Positions 26,940 through 36,026 of a DNA stretch of 64,000 nucleotides are shown here, piece after piece; the stretch's first letter is position 1; the number at the start of each line of letters is the position of its first letter. This stretch comes from an uncultured Eubacterium sp. (GTDB lineage: Bacteria > Bacillota > Clostridia > Lachnospirales > Lachnospiraceae): the NCBI GenBank assembly GCA_948470065.1, contig CAOKNO010000001.1, forward strand, positions 1-64,000. The letters run 5' to 3'. A program made the translations under genes and the position numbers. Under the pieces are notes generated by a model. It was not told the origin of the DNA. It saw only the letters and a program-made list of their open reading frames with translations, and made no database searches.

Positions 26940-28430
26940 ATGGAAAAAGAGCATTCCGTAACCTTTAATTTTATTATGAATTTTATATTGACGGCGTCTT
27001 CGTTCCTGTTCCCGCTGATTACGTTCCCCTATGTGTCCCGGACGCTGCTCCCGGCTGGGAATGGGAAGGTTGATTCGGCTATGGCGGTCGTGTCGTACTT
27101 TACCATGGTGGCCATGCTTGGGATCCCGACGTACGGCATCCGGGCGTGCGCCCAGGTACGGGACGATAAGGAGAAGCTTTCTCGGACTGTCCAGGAAATT
27201 CTGGCCATCAACCTGGGAATGGCAGTCCTGGTCTATGTAGTATTTGGCGCGTCGCTGGCCTGGGTTCCAAAGTTTGCTGAAAACAGGACGTTGTTTCTGG
27301 TAATGGGGACGGCAATCCTGTTGAACGTGATTGGCGTAAGCTGGCTGTATGCCGCCTTGGAGCAATATGCATATATTACAGCAATCTCCATGGTGATGAA
27401 AGCGTTAGGCGTGGTCTTGATGTTCCTGTTTGTGCACCGGCCGGAGGATTTCGTTATCTACGGTGGGATTACCGTAATTTCTAACGTAGGCTCTTATATT
27501 TTTAATTTCCTCCGTATGGGAAAATATGTTATAATAAAGCCGTTGGGCAATTATAACTTTAAGCGCCATATGAAGCCCATCGCTATTTTCTGTGCTATGA
27601 CAGTAGCCACCAGCATTTATACAAACCTGGATATCGTTATGCTGAATTTTATCAGCGGCGACGTACAGACAGGGTATTATTCCGCATCTGTGAAGGTAAA
27701 GACCATCCTTGCAAGCCTTGTGACGTCGCTTGGGGCAGTCCTGCTCCCAAGGCTCTCGTATTATATTGAAAAGGGGATGCAAAAAGAGTTTAAACAGATG
27801 GCGGTAAAGGCCTTGCAGTTTGTCTGGATGATGGCGCTGCCAGTCACCATTTATTTTATGATGTTTGCAAAAGAGAGCATAGGGTTCCTGTCTGGGCAGG
27901 CTTATGCGCCGGCGGCGGAGCCTATGTGCATCATCCTGCCTACGGTCGTATGGATTGGCCTGTCAAATATTTTTGGTATGCAGATTTTAGTGCCTACTGG
28001 CCGCGAGAAGGAGGTTATGAAATCTGTTTTAGCCGGAGGTATGGTAGATCTGGCGCTGAACCTTGCGCTAATCCCGAAGCTTGGGGCGTCCGGCGCGGCC
28101 ATAGGGACGGTAATGGCAGAATTGGTGGTCGTACTGGTACAGATGATTGCATTAAAAGGATTCCTGTCAGATATTCAAAGGACGTGTAGGATTTCCTATT
28201 ATTTTGTGGCGCTGCTGCCTGCAATGGCAGTATCCTGGCTGGTGAAAAAAACACTGACACAAATGCTTGCGGCATACGATCTGGGAGTGCAGGGAACAAA
28301 TTTCCTAGTGCTTGCGGCTACGGCAGCCATGTTTTTCGGGATTTATCTCAGCGTGCTGCTGTTGGAGAAAGAACCGGTTTCTAGAGAATACCTCGCGCCG
28401 TATTTGCAGAAATGGAAGAGGAAGACGTAG
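26940..28430 (+). CDS. wzx: Wzx-type oligosaccharide flippase
   Basis: MOP-superfamily lipid-linked oligosaccharide translocase of 496 residues with about 12-14 membrane helices spread over the whole length. The N-terminal FPLITFPYVSRTLLPAGNGK is characteristic of Wzx proteins in Firmicutes and O-antigen loci. It would move an undecaprenyl-linked repeat unit to the outer face of the membrane. No Wzy polymerase is recognisable in the window, although a GT-C-like protein (18276-20468) might act downstream. It lies between copies 1 and 2 of the secreted glycosidase-like proteins. Confidence 0.88.
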   Translation: MEKEHSVTFNFIMNFILTASSFLFPLITFPYVSRTLLPAGNGKVDSAMAVVSYFTMVAMLGIPTYGIRACAQVRDDKEKLSRTVQEILAINLGMAVLVYVVFGASLAWVPKFAENRTLFLVMGTAILLNVIGVSWLYAALEQYAYITAISMVMKALGVVLMFLFVHRPEDFVIYGGITVISNVGSYIFNFLRMGKYVIIKPLGNYNFKRHMKPIAIFCAMTVATSIYTNLDIVMLNFISGDVQTGYYSASVKVKTILASLVTSLGAVLLPRLSYYIEKGMQKEFKQMAVKALQFVWMMALPVTIYFMMFAKESIGFLSGQAYAPAAEPMCIILPTVVWIGLSNIFGMQILVPTGREKEVMKSVLAGGMVDLALNLALIPKLGASGAAIGTVMAELVVVLVQMIALKGFLSDIQRTCRISYYFVALLPAMAVSWLVKKTLTQMLAAYDLGVQGTNFLVLAATAAMFFGIYLSVLLLEKEPVSREYLAPYLQKWKRKT

Positions 28431-28512
28431 AGGGTGTGCAGAACATGCCAGGCATCGGATGGAACGTGTATGGCATATCCACGTTTCGGCATTACGTAAA
28501 GGAGGAACATTT

Positions 28513-31362
28513 ATGGAAATCGCAGCAAAAAGGCTGGCAGCAGCATTTCTGGCGTTCGTGCTGGTATGCGGCGCATGGGCGGAGCCTGTTTGCGCAATGG
28601 GACGCTTGCCTGCATTACAAGAAGAGCATGGCGTGCAGCCTGGGGAACAAGAGGAAGGTACGGCTGTAGACAAAGGGATATGGCAGCCGGAGGGATCTGA
28701 GCCGGAAGACGGGCAGGAAGAAGCTTATTATACGGTTACGTTTGGCTATGCCGGAGGTACGGATGGCGAGGGGGCGCAAGAATCCAGCCAGAAGGTGGCG
28801 GCAGGGGAACTGCTGCGCCCAGAGGATGTAAAGGCGCCAGAACGTCTGGGATACGTGTTTGCAGGATGGACCGACGAGGCAGGGGAGCTTTGGGAAACAG
28901 ATCTTCTCATTCAGGAAGGCGCCGTATTTACTGCTGTCTGGGAACCAGTTACTTACTGGGTATGTTTTCAAAGCGAAGGTTCAGGTGAGATGCAGCCGCA
29001 GCGTTTTACCTATGATGTGGAGCAGCCCTTGGCTCCCTGTGCATTTTCCAGGACGGGCTATGTGTTTGTAGGCTGGCAGTATGGCGGTGAGGCGCTTGCA
29101 GACGGTGCGTCTGTGAAGAATCTGTCCAGCGAACAAGAATCAAGGGTTACGTTAGAGGCTATTTGGCAGAAACAGACGTATACCATCCGCTTCGATGCAA
29201 ACGGCGGCACGGGGCGTATGGAACCGATGGTCTGCACCTATGGCAAGCAGCGGCAGTTATCCGCCAATAAGTTCAAGCGGGCAGGCTATACGTTTAAAGG
29301 CTGGAATACCCGTAAGGATGGGAAGGGGGCTTCTTTCCAAAACAAGCAGAAGGTCCAGTCCTTGAGCGATACGCCAGGAAAAGAAGTCGTCTTGTACGCT
29401 ATGTGGGACGGGAACCCCTATAAGGTAAAGTACAATGGGAACGGCGCCACGGGCGGGAAAATGAAAAGCAGCAGTTTTACGTATGGCAAGGAAGGAAGGC
29501 TTCGGGCGAATGCATTCCGTAAGAAGGGCTACACGTTCAAGGGCTGGAGCGCCAAGGCAAATGGAAAAGACAAGAAGTATCAAAATAAGCAGAGGATCAA
29601 AAACCTTACCACAAAGCATGGGGCGTCTGTCAGCCTCTATGCCAGGTGGAAGCTAACGAAATATACCATTTCCTATAAGCTAAAGGGCGGGAAGCTGAAA
29701 AAGGCAGGGAAGAAAACGTATACCATCAAGACGAAGACGTATTCCTTGCCAATCCCTGTAAGGAAAGGCTATGATTTTGACGGATGGTACAAGGATCCCA
29801 AGTATAAGAAGCGCATAAGCCAGGTGAAGAAAGGGAGCACCGGGAATTTAAAATTATATGCCAAATGGGTGAAATGCAAGCGGAAGCCACAGGCAGGCTC
29901 CGCTGCCATTACCAAATGTGAGGCGGCCGGCACAGGAAAGGTGAGCGTAAAGGCTGTGATCCCGAAGCGTATTGCCAGTTCGGACGACTGCTATTACCTG
30001 GCATACGTCAATCCAGTAAACGGCAGGTTCCATAAAGCGGCGAAAAAGGCTTACAAGAAGGGGAACATCAGCTTCACCTTAAAGACGTCCGATAACCCAG
30101 GCTATGCAGTTTCGATGTTTGGGATTGCTGTGAAAAAGGATGGCAAATACGAATTGATCAGCAGGCCTGTGTTTGTAGGAAATGTAGAGAAGGCCGCGAA
30201 AAATAAAAAGGCTTACCAGCTTGGGAGAACGAAAAAGGGGATCCAGTTTGCAGACAGTGTGGCGGAACTAGAGGCAGCGGGAGCGAAGCAGACGTTTTTA
30301 AATGTGAACTATTCCCAGATCCGGGGTTCGGCGTCCGTGCCGTACCAGTACAATGGCAAGACGTATTATTTTGACCCGCTGTACGCCCAGCAGGAGCTTG
30401 TAAAGGAATGCAACAAGAAGAAAATCATTGTCACATTCCAGATTATGCTGGACTGGACAGAAGGCGATACCAATCTTATCCCGCCAGAGGGACGGATCCG
30501 GGGCGCTGCGCCGTATTACGCGTGGAATGTCCAGGACAATGCGGCGCGTGAGAAAATGGAAGCCGTATTCTGTTATCTGGGAAAGCTGTTCGGGCAGAAA
30601 AAATGCTATGTGTCGAACTGGATTTTGGGCAATGAGATCAGCAGCGCAAGGGACTGGAATTATGCCGGGCATATGTCGGAAAGCAATTATTTCAGGAATT
30701 ATGCGTACGCTTACCGTGCATTTTACAGTGCAATCCGCAGCCAGGCAGCCAATGCCCATGTATTTGTATGCACCGACCATTATTGGAACTTTGCGGCTCC
30801 GGGAGGATATAGCGCGAAAAAGTCGATCGAATCCTTTGTGTATCATCTAAACAGTATCCAAGGCGGGCTGAGATGGCACCTTGCATTCCATCCATATTCC
30901 CACCCGCTGCCTTATACAAAGGTATGGGAAGGATACTTAATCAAGGACGACGAAAGTACGGAAAGCGTGACCATGAAGAACCTACATGTGCTTACCGATT
31001 ATATCCAAAGGACGTATGGCACGTCGGTGCGGATTATCCTATCTGAGTTAGGCTATAGTTCCACGATGGGGCAGGCCAACCAGGCGGCTGCGCTTGCATA
31101 CAGCTATTATATCGCGGCATGCCATCCGATGGTGGACGCATTTATTATCCGCAGCTACCGCGATAACCAGTGTGAGGCAGCCCAAGGGCTTTTGATGGGG
31201 ATAGAAGGCAAGGAAGCGTTCCAGGTGTTCCAGCATATGGATACCCCAGGCACATTCCAATATACAGACCGTTACCTAGGGGTAATCGGCGCGTCTTCCT
31301 GGCATAACGTAATCCCAGGTTTCCAAAAGGAGAAGCTGTCAACCATGTACCGGATCCCATAA
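28513..31362 (+). CDS. Secreted InlB-repeat protein with glycosidase-like C-terminal domain (copy 2)
   Basis: 949 residues, the same architecture as copies 1 and 3: signal peptide ending near EPVCA, an acidic linker, about five InlB-type repeats (roughly 65-460), and the DUF5722-like domain. Putative catalytic acids are Glu708 (ILGNE) and Glu845 (ILSELG), exactly 137 residues apart as in the other copies, with HPYSHP between. The open frame extends upstream into wzx, but AAAGGAGG before ATG 28513 and the signal peptide fix the start. The C-terminus (DRYLGVIGASSW and onward) is conserved among all three. No cell-wall sorting signal is visible. Confidence 0.75.
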   Translation: MEIAAKRLAAAFLAFVLVCGAWAEPVCAMGRLPALQEEHGVQPGEQEEGTAVDKGIWQPEGSEPEDGQEEAYYTVTFGYAGGTDGEGAQESSQKVAAGELLRPEDVKAPERLGYVFAGWTDEAGELWETDLLIQEGAVFTAVWEPVTYWVCFQSEGSGEMQPQRFTYDVEQPLAPCAFSRTGYVFVGWQYGGEALADGASVKNLSSEQESRVTLEAIWQKQTYTIRFDANGGTGRMEPMVCTYGKQRQLSANKFKRAGYTFKGWNTRKDGKGASFQNKQKVQSLSDTPGKEVVLYAMWDGNPYKVKYNGNGATGGKMKSSSFTYGKEGRLRANAFRKKGYTFKGWSAKANGKDKKYQNKQRIKNLTTKHGASVSLYARWKLTKYTISYKLKGGKLKKAGKKTYTIKTKTYSLPIPVRKGYDFDGWYKDPKYKKRISQVKKGSTGNLKLYAKWVKCKRKPQAGSAAITKCEAAGTGKVSVKAVIPKRIASSDDCYYLAYVNPVNGRFHKAAKKAYKKGNISFTLKTSDNPGYAVSMFGIAVKKDGKYELISRPVFVGNVEKAAKNKKAYQLGRTKKGIQFADSVAELEAAGAKQTFLNVNYSQIRGSASVPYQYNGKTYYFDPLYAQQELVKECNKKKIIVTFQIMLDWTEGDTNLIPPEGRIRGAAPYYAWNVQDNAAREKMEAVFCYLGKLFGQKKCYVSNWILGNEISSARDWNYAGHMSESNYFRNYAYAYRAFYSAIRSQAANAHVFVCTDHYWNFAAPGGYSAKKSIESFVYHLNSIQGGLRWHLAFHPYSHPLPYTKVWEGYLIKDDESTESVTMKNLHVLTDYIQRTYGTSVRIILSELGYSSTMGQANQAAALAYSYYIAACHPMVDAFIIRSYRDNQCEAAQGLLMGIEGKEAFQVFQHMDTPGTFQYTDRYLGVIGASSWHNVIPGFQKEKLSTMYRIP

Positions 31363-31447
31363 GGGATCCAGAGTTTAGAGAAAGGAGCGTACAATCCAGG
31401 AAGGGAGGCTCTTACCTGTGATTGTAGATTGAGTTATGGAACGAGTT

Positions 31448-34312
31448 ATGAAAAATAAAATAAAACGTATCTTTACAGTATGCTTGGCAATGGTTTTATC
31501 CTGTAGTGTTTGGGCAGAACCATATTATGCCACAGGGAATATGAGTTTGGAAAACCAGGAAAGCATCCTGGATATGGAAGATGCGATAGATGAAAGCAGC
31601 CCGCAGGAAGGCAGCCAGGATGCGGTAGAACTGCAGGATGCAGCGCACACAGTTATCTTCCACTTTGCAGGCGGCAAGAATGCAGATGGGGCGGAGGACG
31701 TGCAGGTTGAAGTAGAAGACGGCCAGCCTGTGGACAAGGAGCTGTTAGAAGGCGTCCAGAAGACGGGGTATCTGTTGGAGGGCTGGATAGATGCGCAGGG
31801 CAATGCATTCGATGTGGATCAGAAGATCCAAAATAGCATGGAGGTTACGGCGGTCTGGAAGCCGATTACATACCGGGTACGGTTTGAAGCAGGCAAAGGG
31901 ACGGTAGAGGGTTCCATGGAAGAATTAGTCCTTACCTACGATAAGGAGCAGGCGCTGCCTTTGAATACGTTTTACCGCTCCACGTATGCGTTTGACGGCT
32001 GGCAGTACGGGGACGACGTATTAGCAAACGGTGCAAAGGTCAAGAACCTGGCGAGCGAGGATGGGGCGGAAGTGACGTTGACTGCAACCTGGCGGAAGCT
32101 GTCAGGGACCTATACCGTCCAGTTTGTAGCAAACGGCGGGACTGGGAAAATGGATGATATGGTAAGCTCCTGCGGCAAGCGGAGAACTTTGCCATCCAAT
32201 AAATACAAACGCACAGGCTATACGTTTGCAGGATGGAATACCCAGAAGGATGGGAAAGGGATCACATATGCAAATAAAGGGCAGATCCCATCGCTAAGCG
32301 ATGAAGCCGGGAAAACAGTATATCTTTATGCAATGTGGAAAGGCATTCCGTATACGGTAACATACAATGGGAATGGCGCAACCAGCGGGAAGATGGCTGC
32401 AACCAGCCATGTGTATGGGACGCCGGGCGCGCTCCGGGCGAACGCATTCCAGCGCAAGGGCTATCGGTTTAACGGTTGGAATACCAAAAAGGATGGGAAA
32501 GGTAAGTCCTACAAAGACAAAGAAAAAGTAAAGGATCTGACGTCAAAAGAGGGGGCGTCCGTAACGCTTTATGCGAAATGGAAGACCGCGACGTATAAGG
32601 TTACTTATAAGCTAAACGGCGGGAAGCTGAAAAAAGCGGGCAAAAAATCTTATACCATAAAGACAAAGACGTATACCTTGCCAATTCCTACCAGGAAAGG
32701 CTATGATTTTGACGGATGGTACAAGGACGCGAAGTTCAAAAAGAGGATTGGCGAAATCAAAAAGGGTTCGGCAGGGAACCTGGCTCTTTATGCAAAATGG
32801 GTAAAGGGCGGTAAGAAGGCAAAGAGCAATTCTGCTAAGATTACCCAATGCAAGGCGTCTGGCAAAGGGAAAATCACGGTAAAGGCAACGCTTAAGAGCA
32901 GGATAGCTAGTTCCGATGATAAGTATTACCTGGTGTATGTCGATCCATTTACGAAAAAATTATACCGTATGGCAGAGAAAACGTATAAGAATAAGAAAAT
33001 TACGTTTACCTTGAAGACGGCAAAGAACCAGGGCTATGCCACTTCGATGTTTGGGATTGCGATCAAAAAGGATGGGAAATACAAGCTGATCAGCAAGCCG
33101 TCTTTTGTGAGCAATGTTGAAAAGGCAGCTACAAATGTGGCGAAGCATAAGGCAGGGAAGACGAAAAAGGGGATACAGCATGATATTGCGCTGAGCGGGA
33201 AGCAGGCCCGTAAGGATCTGAAGCTGAGCCATATGTTTACAAATATCCATCTTTCGGAGATTTACCGGAACCCAACTGTTACATACACATACAATGGGAA
33301 GAAATATAAGTTTGCTGATTTGTACGGCATCACAGATTTGGTAAGGAACTGCAACAAAGAGGGCATTGTGTTTACGGCGCAGCTTCTGTTGGATTGGGTG
33401 GATGGGAAGACATACCTAATCGCGCCGGAAGGCAGGGTTAAGAACCCAGATCCGCTGGCAAACGGATATTACCAGTGGAATGTCAGGGATACGAAAGCAC
33501 GCGAAGAGATGGAGGCTATCTTCTGCTACTTAGGAGAGATCTTTGGGCAGAAGGACTGCTATATTACAAACTGGATCCTGGGGAACGAGGTAAACTGCCC
33601 CGTACGGTGGAATTACGCCGGAAATGTGCCAGAGTCTAAGTATATGAAGGATTATGCATTTGCGTTCCGCGCACTGTATTCCGCAGTACGGAGCCAGCGC
33701 AAAAATTCCAGCGTATTTATCTGTACGGATCATTATTGGAATTTTGCAGAGCCACGGGGTTACAGCGCAAAGAATACCATTGACTCTTTTGCAAAACAGT
33801 TGAACAGTATTCAAAAAGGGGTGAAATGGAACCTTGCGTTCCATCCATATTCCCATCCGCTGACGTATACGAACGTATGGGAAGGAATCCGGATTACGAA
33901 CGACAATAGCACGGAGAGCATTACCATGAAGAACCTGAACGTGCTGACCGATTATATGAAAAAGACATACGGATCGTCGGTGCGTATTATCCTGTCTGAA
34001 CTTGGATATACTTCTACTTCAGGGCAGGCAAACCAGGCGGCAGCAATTGCTTACAGCTATTATATGGCGGCATGTAACCCCATGGTAGATGCATTTATTA
34101 TCCGCAGCTATAGCGAACAGCCTGTGGAAGTGGCGCAGGGGCTTGCGATGGGGATCCATGGCAAGGAAGCTTACAATGTGTTTAAGTACATGGATCAATC
34201 CAAAGGGTTCTCCCATACCAACCGGTATCTGGGCGTTGTGGGCGCGCCGTCCTGGCAGAGCGTGATCCCAGGGTTCCGGTCCAGCAGGATTACGAAGATG
34301 TACCGCAAGTAA
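31448..34312 (+). CDS. Secreted InlB-repeat protein with glycosidase-like C-terminal domain (copy 3)
   Basis: 954 residues from ATG 31448; ATG 31436 in the same frame is an alternative, and neither has a strong ribosome binding site. A signal peptide ending near SVWAEPYYA matches that of copy 2. About five InlB-type repeats follow, then a lysine-rich linker and the DUF5722-like domain. Candidate acids are Glu714 (ILGNE) and Glu851 (ILSELG), again 137 apart. Copies 2 and 3 are adjacent and look closer to each other than to copy 1 at the signal peptide and at HPYSHP, suggesting a recent tandem duplication. A terminator follows. Confidence 0.75.
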   Translation: MKNKIKRIFTVCLAMVLSCSVWAEPYYATGNMSLENQESILDMEDAIDESSPQEGSQDAVELQDAAHTVIFHFAGGKNADGAEDVQVEVEDGQPVDKELLEGVQKTGYLLEGWIDAQGNAFDVDQKIQNSMEVTAVWKPITYRVRFEAGKGTVEGSMEELVLTYDKEQALPLNTFYRSTYAFDGWQYGDDVLANGAKVKNLASEDGAEVTLTATWRKLSGTYTVQFVANGGTGKMDDMVSSCGKRRTLPSNKYKRTGYTFAGWNTQKDGKGITYANKGQIPSLSDEAGKTVYLYAMWKGIPYTVTYNGNGATSGKMAATSHVYGTPGALRANAFQRKGYRFNGWNTKKDGKGKSYKDKEKVKDLTSKEGASVTLYAKWKTATYKVTYKLNGGKLKKAGKKSYTIKTKTYTLPIPTRKGYDFDGWYKDAKFKKRIGEIKKGSAGNLALYAKWVKGGKKAKSNSAKITQCKASGKGKITVKATLKSRIASSDDKYYLVYVDPFTKKLYRMAEKTYKNKKITFTLKTAKNQGYATSMFGIAIKKDGKYKLISKPSFVSNVEKAATNVAKHKAGKTKKGIQHDIALSGKQARKDLKLSHMFTNIHLSEIYRNPTVTYTYNGKKYKFADLYGITDLVRNCNKEGIVFTAQLLLDWVDGKTYLIAPEGRVKNPDPLANGYYQWNVRDTKAREEMEAIFCYLGEIFGQKDCYITNWILGNEVNCPVRWNYAGNVPESKYMKDYAFAFRALYSAVRSQRKNSSVFICTDHYWNFAEPRGYSAKNTIDSFAKQLNSIQKGVKWNLAFHPYSHPLTYTNVWEGIRITNDNSTESITMKNLNVLTDYMKKTYGSSVRIILSELGYTSTSGQANQAAAIAYSYYMAACNPMVDAFIIRSYSEQPVEVAQGLAMGIHGKEAYNVFKYMDQSKGFSHTNRYLGVVGAPSWQSVIPGFRSSRITKMYRK

Positions 34313-34356
34313 CACCTCGAGAAACAGCGGCGTGTGAACCGTAACGGTCTGTGGAC

Positions 34357-34396
34357 AAGAGGCTGCGTTAAGATGCGCAGCCTCTTGAATCTTTTG
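34357..34396 (+). terminator. Intrinsic terminator after copy 3
   Basis: AAGAGGCTGCG (34357-34367) pairs with CGCAGCCTCTT (34376-34386) around an 8-base loop, an 11-bp GC-rich stem. GAATCTTTT follows, a short T-tract. It would end the transcript coming from the left part of the locus before rmlA. Confidence 0.6.
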
Positions 34397-34412
34397 GGAA
34401 GAAGTGTTAGAA

Positions 34413-34440
34413 TTGGAGAATCAGGAACGAAGAATATAGG
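34413..34440 (+). promoter_or_regulatory. Candidate promoter for rmlA-rmlC
   Basis: TTGGAG (34413-34418) and TATAGG (34435-34440) with 16-base spacing lie just after the terminator and 16 bases before the rmlA ATG. Each box matches 4 of 6 positions. The location after a terminator is the main support, but the start point would leave a very short leader. Confidence 0.35.
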
Positions 34441-34455
34441 ATTTGGAGGTTATCC

Positions 34456-35334
34456 ATGAAAGGAATTATTTTAGCCGGAGGATCCGGCACTAGGTTATAT
34501 CCTTTGACAAAATCAATTTCCAAGCAGATTATGCCGATTTATGACAAGCCGATGATATATTATCCCTTGTCCACGCTGATGCTTGCAGGGATCCGGGAGG
34601 TCCTGATTATCTCGACCCCGCGGGATCTGCCTGTGTTTGAAGATTTGTTAGGGGATGGGAGCCAGCTTGGGATGCGTTTTGCATATGCGGTCCAGGAATA
34701 CCCCAGGGGCCTTGCGGATGCCTTCCTGATTGGGGAAACGTTTATTGGGAATGACGCCGTAGCCCTGGTGCTGGGAGATAATATCTTCTACGGGCAGAGT
34801 TTTTCTAAAGTGTTACTGCGGGTTGCAGAACGGACAATGAGCCAGCCGGGGGCGACGATATTTGGGTATTATGTCAGGGATCCAAGGGAATACGGCGTGG
34901 TGGAATTTGATGAAGAAGGGACAGCTATTTCCATTGAAGAGAAGCCGGAATATCCAAAGTCCAATTATGCAGTGCCAGGGCTGTATTTCTATGACAATGA
35001 CGTGGTGGAGATTGCAAAGAATGTCAAGCCTTCTTTGCGTGGGGAAATTGAGATTACCAGCATTAATAACGAATATTTACAGCGTGGCAGCCTGAAGGTG
35101 GAAACGCTTGGGCGCGGGTTCGCCTGGCTGGATACCGGGAACCACGACATGCTGCTGGCGGCCGCGGATTTTGTATCGGCGTTCCAGAAACGCCAAGGGC
35201 TTTATATCTCCTGTATTGAAGAAATTGCTTACAAACGCGGTTTTATTGATGTAGAGCAGCTTGAAAGGCTGGCGGAGCCATTGTTAAAGACAGATTATGG
35301 CAAGTACCTGATGGAGATTGCAGAAGGGCTGTAG
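34456..35334 (+). CDS. rmlA: Glucose-1-phosphate thymidylyltransferase RmlA
   Basis: First step of dTDP-L-rhamnose synthesis, joining dTTP and glucose-1-phosphate. At 292 residues it has normal length. The nucleotide-binding signature [11 protein letters not shown] opens the protein (about 8-18), followed by [20 protein letters not shown] and the metal-binding LGDNIFYG region. GGAGG precedes the ATG. It is paired with rmlC 28 bases downstream, and both are separated from rmlD-rmlB by some 18 kb. Confidence 0.97.
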   Translation: MKGIILAGGSGTRLYPLTKSISKQIMPIYDKPMIYYPLSTLMLAGIREVLIISTPRDLPVFEDLLGDGSQLGMRFAYAVQEYPRGLADAFLIGETFIGNDAVALVLGDNIFYGQSFSKVLLRVAERTMSQPGATIFGYYVRDPREYGVVEFDEEGTAISIEEKPEYPKSNYAVPGLYFYDNDVVEIAKNVKPSLRGEIEITSINNEYLQRGSLKVETLGRGFAWLDTGNHDMLLAAADFVSAFQKRQGLYISCIEEIAYKRGFIDVEQLERLAEPLLKTDYGKYLMEIAEGL

Positions 35335-35362
35335 GAAATGAAATGCTTGGAGGAATAGGAAA

Positions 35363-35944
35363 ATGGGAAAGATCAAGGTAACGGATAACTGCAACGGGAT
35401 TGCAGGGCTGAAGGTGATTGAACCTGCGGTGTTCGGGGACGCCAGAGGTTATTTTATGGAAACCTACAATTATCAAGATTTTGCAGAGGCTGGGATAGGC
35501 TGTACCTTTGTGCAGGACAACCAGTCTTCCTCGAAAAAGGGCGTGCTGCGGGGGCTTCATTTCCAGATCCATTATCCCCAGGACAAGCTGGTCCGTGTTG
35601 TAAACGGCGAGGTGTTCGACGTTGCGGTAGATCTGCGGGAAGGCTCAGAAACCTTTGGAAAGTGGTTTGGCGTGATCTTATCGGCGGAGAATAAGAAACA
35701 ATTTTTTATCCCCAAGGGATTTGCCCATGGGTTTGTGGTATTGTCGGAATTTGCAGAATTTTGTTACAAGGTGACGGATTTCTACCATCCGAACGACGAA
35801 GGCGGGCTGTTGTGGAAGGATAACGAAATCGGCGTGCAATGGCCGATGCCAGAAGGCATGTCGGAAGATGATTTGATCCTGTCAGACAAAGATAAGGTAT
35901 GGGGCGGGCTGAAGGAATACATGCAGGAACGTAGCATAACATAG
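35363..35944 (+). CDS. rmlC: dTDP-4-dehydrorhamnose 3,5-epimerase RmlC
   Basis: Third step of dTDP-L-rhamnose synthesis, a cupin-fold epimerase of 193 residues. The catalytic histidine region is VLRGLHFQ, followed by KLVRVVNGEVFDVAVDLR and the C-terminal Tyr motif CYKVTDFYHP. AGGAATAGGA precedes the ATG. It completes the rhamnose pathway with rmlA, rmlB and rmlD in this window. Confidence 0.95.
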   Translation: MGKIKVTDNCNGIAGLKVIEPAVFGDARGYFMETYNYQDFAEAGIGCTFVQDNQSSSKKGVLRGLHFQIHYPQDKLVRVVNGEVFDVAVDLREGSETFGKWFGVILSAENKKQFFIPKGFAHGFVVLSEFAEFCYKVTDFYHPNDEGGLLWKDNEIGVQWPMPEGMSEDDLILSDKDKVWGGLKEYMQERSIT

Positions 35945-36026
35945 AAATTAAGGCGTGTAAGCCGTATCTAGCAGGGAGTTTTCAATCTGTATGGCTGTAA
36001 GCAGCCAGGAAAGAATGGAGAAGATT

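Noticed and set aside
24021..34312. Repeated sequence that might look like a CRISPR or mobile repeat
   Set aside because: The repeats are coding InlB-type protein repeats about 75-80 residues long, not short direct repeats with unique spacers. No cas or transposase gene is present.
24021..34312. Sortase anchoring of the three InlB-repeat proteins
   Set aside because: No LPXTG-like motif, hydrophobic C-terminal helix or positively charged end was found in any of the three C-termini.
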